Assembly: GCA_011009095.1 (NCBI GenBank)
Contig: VTPC01090587.1
Span: 1,013,325-1,077,324, forward strand
Source of the DNA: Ignelater luminosus
Lineage: Eukaryota; Arthropoda; Insecta; Coleoptera; Elateridae
Length of the DNA stretch: 64,000 nt
Direction: 5' to 3'
The position numbers were made by a program, and so were the translations under genes. The notes beneath the pieces were generated by a model. The model ran no database searches. It was not told the DNA's origin and worked only from the letters and a program-made list of their open reading frames with translations. How positions within the stretch are numbered: the stretch's first letter is position 1; every line of letters starts with the position of its first letter. This document shows positions 21,406 through 32,189 of the stretch, in pieces.

Positions 21406-23395
21406 TAGGGTGGTTCTTATTTATATAGGTGAAAAAGAATTTTTGATTTTTTTGTACAGGACCCTTTTATTTTGTTCCACTATGTAAATAAATAAAACCT
21501 ACAAAATTCTAGGTAAATTAAACGACGTTAAGTGGTGCCGCATTGACCATCAAGATGCTAACATTGCACCTCCGAATTCCGCTTTTTGTTTCATCACTCC
21601 CCGCCGACAGAAAATAGGTCATGCAATTAAGTAGGCAAATCAAGATAAAATTTCCAGTACAAGATGTGTTTTACATTTGACAACAGCTCCAAATACTAAA
21701 CAACTGCTTGGAGTACCTCAGCTATCTTGTGGAACAGGAGCAGAAACAGCGTTAACGGTGTACGACGTTTTAGAGAAATGATCGTTAACAGAAAAGATGC
21801 AAGCATTTAGTTTTGATATTACCGCCTCATATACGGGTTGATTAAATAAGGCATGTGCTTTATTAAAGCAAAGATTAGATAGAAGTAGCACTTTTGTTAG
21901 CATGCCGGCATCATATTTATGAAATACTGTTACAAACCGTATTTGAGGAGGCAAAACTAACAGTTAAATTCGGACCCGATATACCATTGTTCAAAAGGTT
22001 AAAAACACACTGGAGAAATATTGATCCAAAAATTTTCTTAATCTGGTCAACCGATAAAAATTCCCAAGAAGTACTAAATGATGTTAAGAAAGATATTCTT
22101 GCATTAAATAGAACAACGGTCCAAGAAAAACTCTCTCGCGAAGGTTATAAAGAGCTTTTAGAGCTTGTAATAATATTTTTAGGTAAAACTCCTAAAGGAA
22201 TAAGTTATCAGGGCCTATCATCTAGCAACGCTTGCAAAGGCCATTTATTCTATCAAAGTATATATGCTTAAGAATCAGTTTTTACTTAATAGAAGTGAAG
22301 AAACTGCTTTAAGAGAGATTTGCTGTTTTGTAGTTAAATATTACATCCAAGCAAGGTTTTCCTCAACACAGGCGATTCAAGCTCTGTTGAATGGCAGAAT
22401 TTTTAAAAAAAGTAGAATCGTTTAAAAAATTCAACAAGAAAATGGCTGAGAAAGTTCAAAAAAGTTTTTAAATCACTTGCGGCATTTAAACAAAGAATGT
22501 GCCGCGTTATCATTATTTGATGAAAGAATTGAAGACATAAGAGACGTAGAATGGCTCCAAAACTGTTACAAGAAGAAAATGAAAACAAAAATGAAAAAAG
22601 CGACATTCCAAAGAAAAAAGCTTTATCTTTTGAAGACATTACCAGCTTTTTGACTAAACAGCTTAATTACAGAAAAATCAAAGCAACTGCTTAAAAGCTT
22701 CAATATCTCAATGGATTTCTTAGAATTGGATTTTATTTTATGGAAAAAGAATGAAAGTTATTGAAAAGCTGTGGAAATATTGAATTTACTCAGAGTTGTC
22801 AACGATACAACCGAAAAGGGTGTGAAAATGATAGAAGAATTTAATAGCAAAATAACCAAAAAGGAAGATCAAAAGCAATATCTCTCACAGGTTTGGAATA
22901 GTAAACTTAGTTATAATTTTATTTTATGTGTTTTCCTTCTTACAGATCGTTCGATTACAGAAAAAAATATTTCGGTCTTGCCAAACAAATTTTAAACCAG
23001 TAATAATCAGTTTACATAGCCCTTGTTCTTTTGATGGTGATGATAGCGATCCTTTTTTACGTGTTTCAAAATCTTGGTATTTTATTATTCATTTTCTTTG
23101 TTGTTCAGAATCATGTATTTTTATTTTTCAATTTGTTAGCTTGTAAGTATAGTGCATATCATGCTAATATATTATTTTTTCTGAGGTTTTTATTAAGAAT
23201 TATTATGAAAAAAATTACGTATGTGTAGTACACATTGTGTACTATTGTTGAATTTTTTTGAAACTTTTAGTGTTGATTGTCTTAAAGACAATCTATGGTC
23301 ACAATTTTTAATGTGTTTTACTTTCTTATATCAAGGAACAAAATGGCAGGGTCCTGCACAAAACATTCAAACGTCGAAAAATAAGGACCACCCTA
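21406..23395 (+). mobile_element. Decayed hAT-like element with unclassified transposase-like family
   Basis: Termini TAGGGTGGTTCTTATTT (21406-21422) and (complement) TAGGGTGGTCCTTATTT (ending 23395) are inverted with one mismatch. Both sides carry the 8-bp sequence ACGCACAC (21398-21405 and 23396-23403), a hAT-length target duplication. The 1990-bp body holds the broken coding region described separately. The boundaries come directly from sequence; the superfamily assignment is inference from TSD length and motifs. Confidence 0.8.
21660..22903 (+). pseudogene. Broken transposase-like gene, FDxTASxTG / CRHH family
   Basis: Pieces in several frames give, in order: LLGVPQLSCGTGAETAL (about 21700), AFSFDITASYTG (about 21805), LNKACALLKQRLDRSS, then LACRHHIYEILLQTVFEEAK (21894 on), PDIPLFKRLKTHW, ELLELVIIFLGKTP (about 22160), LREICCFVVKYYIQARF after 22271, an ECAALSLFDERI helix (about 22500) and finally RVVNDTTEKGVKMIEEFNSK (about 22790). 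I recognise this order from a multi-copy family of uncharacterised proteins in arthropods. The pair FDxTASxTG ... CRHHxxE(I/V) matches the spacing of the second Asp block and CxxH block in hAT transposases (compare TDNAANM ... CAAHTLNL in the element at 40796). Several stops and frameshifts make it non-functional. Confidence 0.7.
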
Positions 23396-23403
23396 ACGCA
23401 CAC

Positions 23404-25009
23404 CTTAGTAACGTTGCACCGCTGATGCAATTACGTCACTAATCTCTGCCACTCCTTGTACATTTTAGATAACTTAGCAGAATAAGGTTAGCAAACTTAA
23501 AATAGGTACTAAATTTCAAAATTGTTTAACAAAATACTTTAGGAAAAAAAAAGATTAAAAAAAATATTATGATTTAAGAACAAATAGACGTTCAAATGAA
23601 GCAGCATCAAAAACTGCTTGTCATTAAAACATTTACAAAATTGTTTAGAATAATTGCTATCAAATTTCGTTAACCTCATTTAAAAATGTTGCGAACGTTT
23701 TTAGTAACATTTTGGAAATCTGATATCTCCCACAATACACAAATATCAAAATTGAAATTTCTACTGCAGTTTACCACCATAGAGGTGCATAATATCCAAA
23801 TAAATCAAATTCTTATCTGGTCCCCCACCAGAGATATTAAGCCTTAAAGTTAGGCCAAATCTGAAAATTGCGACTTTTGGAACTGTATAAAAAATAAAGG
23901 AAGCAAGATTCGAGCTTCTTTCTTTTTCAGCATCAAGTGTTTTGCGATATGTACCAGCACAAAACAAATTAACTTTGATATTGCACACCTTCCATAAAAA
24001 ACATCCCTTCAAAAGTGTTTCTTTAAATTGTGTCATCAAATTTCAAGAGCAATTTTCGCATATTAAACAACAACTTAGGACTTTGATGAAGGGAACAAAA
24101 AAGATAGAACAAGGTTTAAAGAAAACAATAGTTTTTATTTGAAATGTCTATGACTAACCAGTCCGTAAAAAATTAATTTTCTGTAGATGTCTGCAAATGC
24201 AGAAATCAGTGTGCACTGTGGAGTACAAATGGTCGTCATTTCTAAACGATTAAGTATAAAAATAAAATAATATGTGTTTTCGGCTACTCATACTTGAGGC
24301 AAATAACAGTAAAAATATTAATGTTTTTTTAAAATGGTCGAGCAACCTGGTTTGGACCACTTGCAATGGATTGACCCAGTATCCTTGAGGATATTTTTCT
24401 ATGAACGGCTTTAACTTTTTTCACCACATTAGATAAAGATTAGTCATTCATAAGTAATTATTATCCTTAAGAATGCTACATCTTTTGGTCTAATGAAGCA
24501 TCCTATAATTTTGTCAGATGAGACTTGGGAATAACATAGAAAAAGAAAATAAAAACTTCTGCAATTATAACCGATTGAACAGTTTTGGGTTCATTTATAG
24601 GCAAAAGAATGTATTATTACAGTAACCCGATACCAGAGATTTAATGTCAACTAAAGCCAGGATTAAAATATTAGAGTTAAGGGAATTTGACAACAAATAC
24701 TTTAAACAACTGTGTAGAAATGATAAGCAAAGAATATCTGATGTTGTTTGTTCTGGACTGTTTATCTCTTCTTAAATAATATCTTCATGTTTCGGATTCA
24801 TTTCCTAAAGTATTTTTAAAATTTAGTGTCAATTTCATGTTCGCTAACCTTAAAAGATCCTTTAGTAACTTGATACTACAGTTCATTCCAGATCCTCTCT
24901 AAGAGGCAATCAATAAAAAACAATCTCACTAAATATTTTATAGAAGCACTTTAGTAGCAAAAGTTACTGGTGTCATTGTTTGCCAAAGATATGTCAAGGT
25001 TATGCATTC
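23404..25009. other. No gene recognised
   Basis: AT-rich DNA. The first 13 bases continue the insertion target of the preceding element, which resembles a Tip100-like terminus. Frames of up to 92 codons have no recognisable content. Confidence 0.35.
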
Positions 25010-25440
25010 CATTAAGGATGTGCCTAAGAAAGAACGAGAGAAAAGAAATTTTCTTATGATCATCTTGAAAATTTGAATATATAGTGTCATTTAAAAAGAA
25101 GGGAGCACTCAATAACTTTTTTATCTTGCGATTGACAAAGCGATGGTTAAATAGTTTGTTGTCTATGAGCATGTGTGCTACTTGGCGGCACTTTCAAATA
25201 TGCTTTTGCATTTCCCTATAAAAAATGTAGGGTTTGTATGTTACAAATGCAAATTCTAACAGCCAAAATCTATAAACTTAGTGGTGCAAGGGGTATTGAA
25301 ACTTTTCCTAAGTGTAAAGGACATTAATAAATATATATATTCAGTTTTTCAAGATGATCATAAGAAAATTTATTTTCTTGAGAACGTCCTTATGGAGAAA
25401 ATTGATTTGCTTGGGAACATCCTTAAGGAGAGAATTAAGT
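25010..25440. repeat. Interspersed repeat fragments related to 6395-6580
   Basis: Two fragments (about 25010-25090 and 25185-25440) match the repeat at 6395-6580; the longer one is inverted relative to it. They share 'cagccaaaatctataaa', the 'gggtattgaaac' region and the 'gaacgtcctta' end. Confidence 0.55.
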
Positions 25441-26355
25441 ATAATTTCTTTGACCATTCAGATAGATTGTACAGGGTATTGTGTGCAGATTAATTCAAAG
25501 AGGTCATAAATGTATTTATCTACAATGTGCAAATGATATGTATATTTTGTGAAAAGTTTTGATTGAAATTAAAATGAAAAGAGAAAAAATAAATTAATAA
25601 CATCTTTATTTTCTGTATTTCATATTCTCTTTTACTACTATTCTAAGATCTAAATTTGAAGTTCTTAACTGAAATATTTACATTCATTTTGGCTGGACAA
25701 TCAAATGATCAGAAAAGTCCAACTTAACAGATTCTCTTTACTTATTGCCAAACTATACAACTATTAGACTTTATAAAAAAATTTACTAAAATAGAAATCA
25801 CATAACAGGCTAAACTACATTAGATTTTGGTTGTTTCAGAAATAAAAATTAATTATATTGAGAGAGCACAAAATAATAATTATCAAAAATTTGTTCCATC
25901 TAAATACGTAAAAAACATTATCAAAAATTACATACAATAGCTTTCGTTTAAGTAATTTCATAATGACTCAAATGAAAAGATTTTTCAACATCAAGTTTTT
26001 ATGTTATCTTATAGTTATGTACATTAAGTTGAAAATTCGTTTTTTAGCTGAATTCAACAAATACTGCAATATTAGAGGGGTATGAATTTATCCAATTCAA
26101 ATGTCACAGTCTTTTTTGAATTTTTTTAAAGATGAAGCATGTCAAAATCGACTCAAACAAACCTCCTCTTACACGAATGTAGTACGTATTTTTGTAACTT
26201 ACGTAAAATAATTTATACATCAACAATTTGCTACCTAAGCCTAGGAAAAATGTTGCGATAACGACCTGCAATGAAAAGCACTTCGTTCATGTGTACACAC
26301 GTTCTTCTTACTCGTTTGACACTTGTATTAGATTCAGCAGACCTTAAGAATTATA
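25441..26355. other. Probable 3' untranslated and downstream region of SPPL3
   Basis: No coding region seen. The part next to 26356 is expected to be the SPPL3 3' untranslated region; its end is unknown. TTTATT at 25605-25610, AATAAA on the minus strand, is one candidate poly(A) signal. Confidence 0.4.
25605..25610 (-). terminator. Candidate poly(A) signal for SPPL3
   Basis: AATAAA on the minus strand about 750 bases after the SPPL3 stop codon. Nearer variant signals cannot be excluded. Confidence 0.25.
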
Positions 26356-29300
26356 TCACACTTCTAAATGTTTGGATGTAGCTAGCGATTTAAAAGGTTC
26401 CGACCACATTCTTCTTAGATCACCCTATAATAATTAGATATCATCACTGTAATTCATTACACTGAAAATTAATTACTTACTTTAAGATATGCCATGGTAA
26501 GAAGTGGCAGTAACGTGAAAGGTACAAGATAGAGTAGGGCCGGTTGTGCTGCTTTGAACACTTCGGAACTAACAGTGGCCGTTAAAAGGCCCAGGAAATA
26601 TCCTAACAACGAACAATGGAAGTAGGTTAAACGTGAACCTGTCAAACCTTGTGCTTTCTTGTATGCATCATAACGTAACACAAAACAAAGTAATAAACCA
26701 GGCATCACTATATCACCAAGACCTGCGAAGTTAATTAAAAAAAAATTTGATATTATGTTCAAAATCTTTTTTTAAATAACTTACCTAACATACTGAAATG
26801 TCCGCTGTTGTGAATACTGGGAAAAACAAGTTTACCAGGTAAACTTAGTTTAGGAGCCTCTTTTGCTACACCACCTAAATGTAGTTTTCTAGCTACTAAA
26901 CCAACAGGGTTGTCGGCTGGTCTCGTTGCCACCTGACAAATGTATTATTTATTAATTATGTTAAACATGTTTAAAAGAAAGATTTCAAAAAAACTATTGA
27001 TGAATGCAAATATACAGTCATAATGAACTTTATTTAACAGAAGGCAGCACTCCACCTCACTGGCAACACCGTGTCATCAATCTGCAGTTTTAATTTGAAA
27101 TGTATGAATTAGCTAAAAAAAGAATGAAACCTATATTAAGCGGAAATTTTGCATAGTACGGCCAGTTTCCATTTTAGCAGGTTTTACTGTATATGTGAAA
27201 TACAAAATACTTCTGAGTACATAATTTGAAATACAAAAATACCTAATCAAAATAACATACCATGTATGTCATTAGATTCACTCCAGCACATCTAACCTCA
27301 AAATCTTAAATGGCACATCTTCACTTGTGATGTGATATATGTAAAGGGAATCATAATTATAATTTTTTTTGTTACGATGCAAATCCAAATTGGTCTACTT
27401 GATTTAACCCTTATCCGGTCAAGGTGGGTCCAATGTAAAGGGTTTTCCAATAAGAGGTGTTATTTTGAATAGCCCGCTATTTCGGTAGATGTCACTTTTG
27501 AAGCTATCATTTTTTGACATTTGACAAGTAGAAACTACGCCATTAATAAATATGGAACGATACACGCTTCAACAACGCATTGAAATTATTAAAATTCACT
27601 ATAAAAATGGTGAAAATTTGGCAGAGACGGTTCGTAAAACTCGAACATTTTTGGGTCACCGTGAAGCACCTTGTCGGACCGCAATACAGAAATTGGTGAA
27701 AAAATTCGAGCTCTTGGGACAAGTTAGTGATGTGAAGAATAAAACCCGTGCACGTCGCTCAAGAACAGCCGAGAATATTGCTGTTGTAGCCGAAAGTGTT
27801 AAAGAAAACCCAGGTTTGTCCATTCCTCGTCGTTCTTTGGAATTAGCCATTCCACAAACGTCATTACACCGTATTTTGCATAAAGATTTGGGTCTTAAGG
27901 CTTATAAAGTCCAGTTAACACAAGAACTCAAGCCGGCCGATCATCAACAACGTCGTGTCTTTGCTGATTGGGTCGTTGAAATGCATGAAAATGATCCAGA
28001 ATTCCATCGAAAAATCATCTTGAGTGATGAGGCCCATTTCCACCTCGGTGGCTTCGTCAACAAGCAAAATTGTCGGATCTGGGGCTCAGAAAATCCAAGA
28101 GTTATTGTTGAAAAGTCTCTCTATCCTCAACGTGTGACTGTTTGGTGCGGTTTATGGTCCGGCGGAGTCATTGGACCTTACTTTTTCGAAAATGAGGCTG
28201 GAGCAACAGTTACGGTGACTGGATTGCGCTATCGAGAGATGATTAACGATTTTTTATGGCCGGAATTGGATGGTATTGATCTGGACAACGTTTACTTTCA
28301 ACAAGACGGCGCTACGTGCCACACAAGCAACGAAACCATTGATCTTTTACGGAAAAAGTTTCCGGACCGTGTTATCTCTCGAAGAGGTGATCACAATTGG
28401 CCACCGAGATCTTGTGATTTAACACCTTGCGACTTCTTTCTTTGGGGCCACGTGAAAGAGAAGGTCTACGCCAACAGCCCAGCGTCGATTCAAGACCTCA
28501 AAGATGGAATTCGTGAGGCTATCGAGGACATAGGGCAGCCACTTTGCGATTTGGTTATGGAAAATTTCATGAAAAGGATATTGTCCTGTAAGCGTGGTCG
28601 TGGTGGTCATTTGCCTGATGTTATTTTCCACTATTAACGGCATACCTTCCTCTTTATAATGAAATAAACATCCGATCATTTATATTAAAAAATGGCACTT
28701 TTCTTTGAATATCAAAATAACACCTCTTATTGGAAAACCCTTTACATGGCGCCCATTTTACTTTGTTATATTTTCTAAAATATTCGTCTTAGGGTAATGA
28801 ACACTTATGACTTCTAAGAATACCTTAGGTAGAGTGTTATCAGTTAGTCAGATATTTTAATTTACATTTAGTAGATGAAAAAAAAATTTTAAAGTTGATT
28901 ATTAAATAACCGGGCCCAGTAACGTAACTAAAATACGTTGCCCGGATAAGGGTTAAGGTTATAGTGCAAAACATCTCTGTTTTAGTCATAAATATAAATA
29001 GTTAGAATGAACACATCTCAATAATTTTAATATGTGAATGCCATTTTCGGTCAGACAAAAAATAGTTTGGTAGATCAAAGCAAGGTTCATAAATAACAGT
29101 ATGCTGTGAAAGGTAGGTCCTCCTATATGTTTCCCCCATTGAGTACGATCACAAGTGGTGGCAAAAACCGAATAATATGCACCTTCAAAATCTGTTCAAA
29201 ATCACAATCAAAACTACTATTCATCATCAATTTTCAAAAATTTCTTGATTTAAATTGTTATATAATAATTAAAATAACATTGCTTACTTTAATCTAACCC

Positions 29301-30946
29301 AAATTTTTCTGATTACAAATGGCTGATAATATCGTCATTAATAGAATGATCTACCTGTCCCAACACATTATTATTATTTACAGACCATGGATCAAAGTAG
29401 CATGTATTTAGTTTTCGAACATGCACAAATTATTAACACAAGTATTTAAAAAAAAATCAAAAATAACAGTTTTTCTTTATTAAATGGAGTTGTTGGATTG
29501 TTCACTGGTTTTAGAATCAAAGTCAAATCTAAAAATAGATCTAAATTACCCTTAGAGCACTAAATTTTACTATTTTGTTCATAAGATATACAAAGTAATT
29601 ACTCCACTGAAGATAAATGTAATTTAGAAATGTCATAATTCTGTGTAAGCAATTTATAGTAGTTTTACATTATTTACATATTATAATATAATTATTGTAG
29701 TAGTACGAACATTAGATGCTAATGTAAAGTTTTGGAAACGTTCATCATATGTAAATTGGATTTGATTTTGATTTGAAAACCTATGAATAGTTTCACAACT
29801 CAATTTAATAAACAAATAAGAATGGTGAAAAACACAACCGGATTATCCAGACCTATAGTATTATAGGCTGCTCAGCCTGTAAGAATCTATATAGCCAAAT
29901 CCGGTTGCATCATTATCATATCAAGTAATTTATAAAAAATCTTTCCTATTTGGTGCAGACTTTTTTGTAGTCCCTGTATATAAATTACTTAGTATGAGAC
30001 AAATCATCAATGTTACTTTTCTACCAACTACATTAAAAACATTCAAGATACGATTATACAGGTTAAGTTATAAACCTACCTTAACCATCACATTTGTGCT
30101 AAAAATATATGACGAGAAAAACACCCAAAAAACATCATATATAAGAAGTCCAGTCAATAATAACGTAGATACTTTTAAACTGGGTAAACGTACAAATGCT
30201 ATAAATGCAACACATAAACCCATGCCCATGGCATCCATTAGCAACCAATGACCTAAAATAATTTTAATTTTATTATCTACTGAAACAATTGTTATAAAAA
30301 ACAAGTAATTGAAAATACCAGAAATACCTAGGTATAGCTAATTACTAACAAATATTTATTTAATGAAATGATGGATAAAAACAATACGAACCTGTTAAAA
30401 CCCAAATACACACAATGAAGACAGAAAGTGAAAATGATAAAATTTCTGCACCCGTAAATCTTCCACACATACCAAACGATATTTTATTTCCATCAGAACA
30501 TGGTCGTGTAATATACTGGCACATTGGCAGCAAAAGGAACGCTAAAGCCACTGTGGCTATTACTAAAAATTACAAATTGTAAATAATCATTAAATAGCAA
30601 TTTATAATTTTAACATACTTGCAGTGCAGATAGCAAATAACATCTGCATGGAATCAAAAAAGAAAAACATAACTAGTAATGAAATGCTAGCTCCTAAAGG
30701 CAAACAAAGTGCTTGCATGGTATCCAACGTTTGTACGTTGTTCTCACTTTGAACTTGTGTGCCAGGATTAAGGAGACAATTTGTGCTACCACTAGCACGT
30801 TCTCTGGCTTCCTGTTCCATGTTAAGACTACGGAAGGAGCCATATACAATAAGGAGCATGGAGATCAAGAACGTCGAGACTCGACTCGAATCCATTATTG
30901 AATAGGCCCATTGATACTCAACTGTTTGAGTTTGAGTATCAGCCAT
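26356..30946 (-). CDS. SPPL3: Signal peptide peptidase-like 3 (intramembrane aspartyl protease), complete
   Basis: Six coding exons: 30619-30946, 30392-30562, 30080-30252, 26785-26932, 26481-26722 and 26356-26424. All joints are GT-AG and in phase and give 376 residues, against about 384 in human SPPL3. The protein starts [20 protein letters not shown] and ends in LEV. It is a nine-pass membrane protease of the Golgi/ER (GxGD family) that cuts type II membrane proteins such as glycosyltransferases. Catalytic motifs are intact: YD with Asp206 in exon 3, GLGD with Asp277, and PAL at 334-336. The codon for the first Gly of GLGD is split by intron 4. The conserved [11 protein letters not shown] tail forms the last exon. 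Introns are 56, 139, 3147, 62 and 56 bp; the long intron 3 holds a whole mariner-like element. Recognition is by motif and near-full-length recall, and every splice site was read from sequence. Confidence 0.96.
27438..28742 (+). mobile_element. Intact mariner-like element, copy 1 (in SPPL3 intron 3)
   Basis: 1305 bp with perfect inverted termini starting AAGGGTTTTCCAATAAGAGG and extending about 30 bp, flanked by a TA duplication (27436-27437 and 28743-28744). It contains one uninterrupted transposase gene. It is antisense to SPPL3. Both ends and the whole protein are identical to copy 2 at 41654-42958, which implies recent transposition of the family. Confidence 0.95.
27552..28637 (+). CDS. 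Mariner-like (IS630/Tc1/mariner) transposase, 361 aa
   Basis: Complete frame from ATG 27552. Residues about 1-110 form the paired helix-turn-helix DNA-binding region (an N-terminal [20 protein letters not shown] helix set, then a second set near 90-110, [18 protein letters not shown]). The DDE/D nuclease follows: Asp159 ([12 protein letters not shown]), Asp252 ([12 protein letters not shown]) and Asp289 ([17 protein letters not shown]). By my count 92 residues lie between the first and second Asp, and 36 between the second and third. Classic mariners have 34 in the second gap. The enzyme would cut out the element and join it at TA sites. Nothing looks damaged. Relatives in arthropods are commonly labelled Tc3-like or SETMAR-like proteins. 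Confidence 0.95.
   Translation: MERYTLQQRIEIIKIHYKNGENLAETVRKTRTFLGHREAPCRTAIQKLVKKFELLGQVSDVKNKTRARRSRTAENIAVVAESVKENPGLSIPRRSLELAIPQTSLHRILHKDLGLKAYKVQLTQELKPADHQQRRVFADWVVEMHENDPEFHRKIILSDEAHFHLGGFVNKQNCRIWGSENPRVIVEKSLYPQRVTVWCGLWSGGVIGPYFFENEAGATVTVTGLRYREMINDFLWPELDGIDLDNVYFQQDGATCHTSNETIDLLRKKFPDRVISRRGDHNWPPRSCDLTPCDFFLWGHVKEKVYANSPASIQDLKDGIREAIEDIGQPLCDLVMENFMKRILSCKRGRGGHLPDVIFHY
29835..29907. other. Imperfect hairpin in SPPL3 intron 3
   Basis: The ends CAACCGGATT and AATCCGGTTG are inverted around about 55 bases that fold further (CTATAG..AGGCTG against CAGCCT..CTATA). The length and loop would suit a small-RNA precursor or a tiny MITE. No known microRNA is recognised. Confidence 0.45.
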
Positions 30947-32051
30947 TTTAACCGCCTTTTTGTTTAAATTACTATCTGCAAGGTAGTATCAATAAAAACA
31001 GTAGAGTTCCATGACCCCAAATGGCAGTCTTAATAACTTAGTGGCCACAGATAAAACGCGTTCCTTTCTCACCTTCTGCTGATCGTTGATTGTTTTCGTA
31101 TGGGTGATCTTGCTATGTCGAAAAACATCACTGTATATTAAAATATTTTGTGATTATAAAAAAGAATCTTTTTATAGACTTTCTTTTAGTGTTCCAGATG
31201 AACGGTTATGTATACAACAACGCCATATTGGAAAATTATTGAATAAAGTATTTCACACACTTTCTAATCCACCACTCCACCTTCTTTGTGACATTTTTAG
31301 GGGACGCGGAATCTGTTAACAATTCCGCTTAATTTTTATCACTGAATTAATTCAATAAGTTAACCGTAATTATATTAACAAGGTCAGATTTTAATTTGTA
31401 AACAATAAGTTTGAAACATTGTAACCCCTTAAGTCTCTCTTGGATAGGCAACCAAACATTCAAACATACGTTAGTGTAGTGTTAGCATCAAAAACAAAAA
31501 ATACTAAAAATAGGTTTGCGTTATTTGAACTATTCATCAAAGAAGCAGACGAACTATTTTAAATTGCGGGTTAAATTAATTTTAATTGCTATAAACACAT
31601 TAGACTGATGTGTTATAGTGCATATGTAAATAATACACGTAATCAGTAATTATTACCTCTTCTTTAACAATCGCGCAGGATTACCAGACGTCCACTTTTT
31701 CCCGGACATGTATAATGTATATACACTTTTTCGTGCTTAAAAGGCCGATGTTCGGCAACGTCTTTGCTTAGTCTATTGTAAAGTGAAGCAGCTTTTTCTC
31801 ATCCTTATTTTCTCTTTATACCAGATATGCGTATATAGATTGTAGAACATTCAGGCTTGGGTCCCTACAGTTACTGGTTCTGTGTTCTGATTGCAATAGT
31901 AAATTTCTAATCTCCAATATTTGCTCCCATAATTATTTTGGTCCTTAAGTATAAATAAGGTTTTTTGTAGAGAAAAAATACTGTACCTGTATATTACTTT
32001 CTTTTTATTTCCAATCTTCTAAAACTGTAGAATCAAAATCTCTACCACAAG
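30947..32051. other. Upstream region of SPPL3; no gene recognised
   Basis: The SPPL3 5' untranslated region and promoter should lie just right of 30946, but no TATA box or initiator could be assigned. No other coding region is seen. Confidence 0.3.
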
Positions 32052-32189
32052 TTTCACTTTGAGAATACAGTACAAAAAAGATAGGCAATGTTTGCACAAC
32101 ACTGTTGCCAAAGTGTTAAACTCGAGTATGGTAGATGTTTGGCAACCCCATTATCCATAAGAACCTGTACTGTATTCTCAAAGTGAAAA
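32052..32189. repeat. Short foldback with 22-bp perfect arms
   Basis: TTTCACTTTGAGAATACAGT plus AC at 32052-32073 is matched exactly by its inverse at 32167-32188. Inside is a second small dyad (ggcaatgttt..gttgcc). It is a MITE-like foldback without an identifiable target duplication. Confidence 0.7.

Noticed and set aside
27656..28679. Antisense open frames within the mariner-like transposase (also at 41717-41977 and 42546-42740)
   Set aside because: Shadow frames of the transposase gene; identical in both copies only because the elements are identical.
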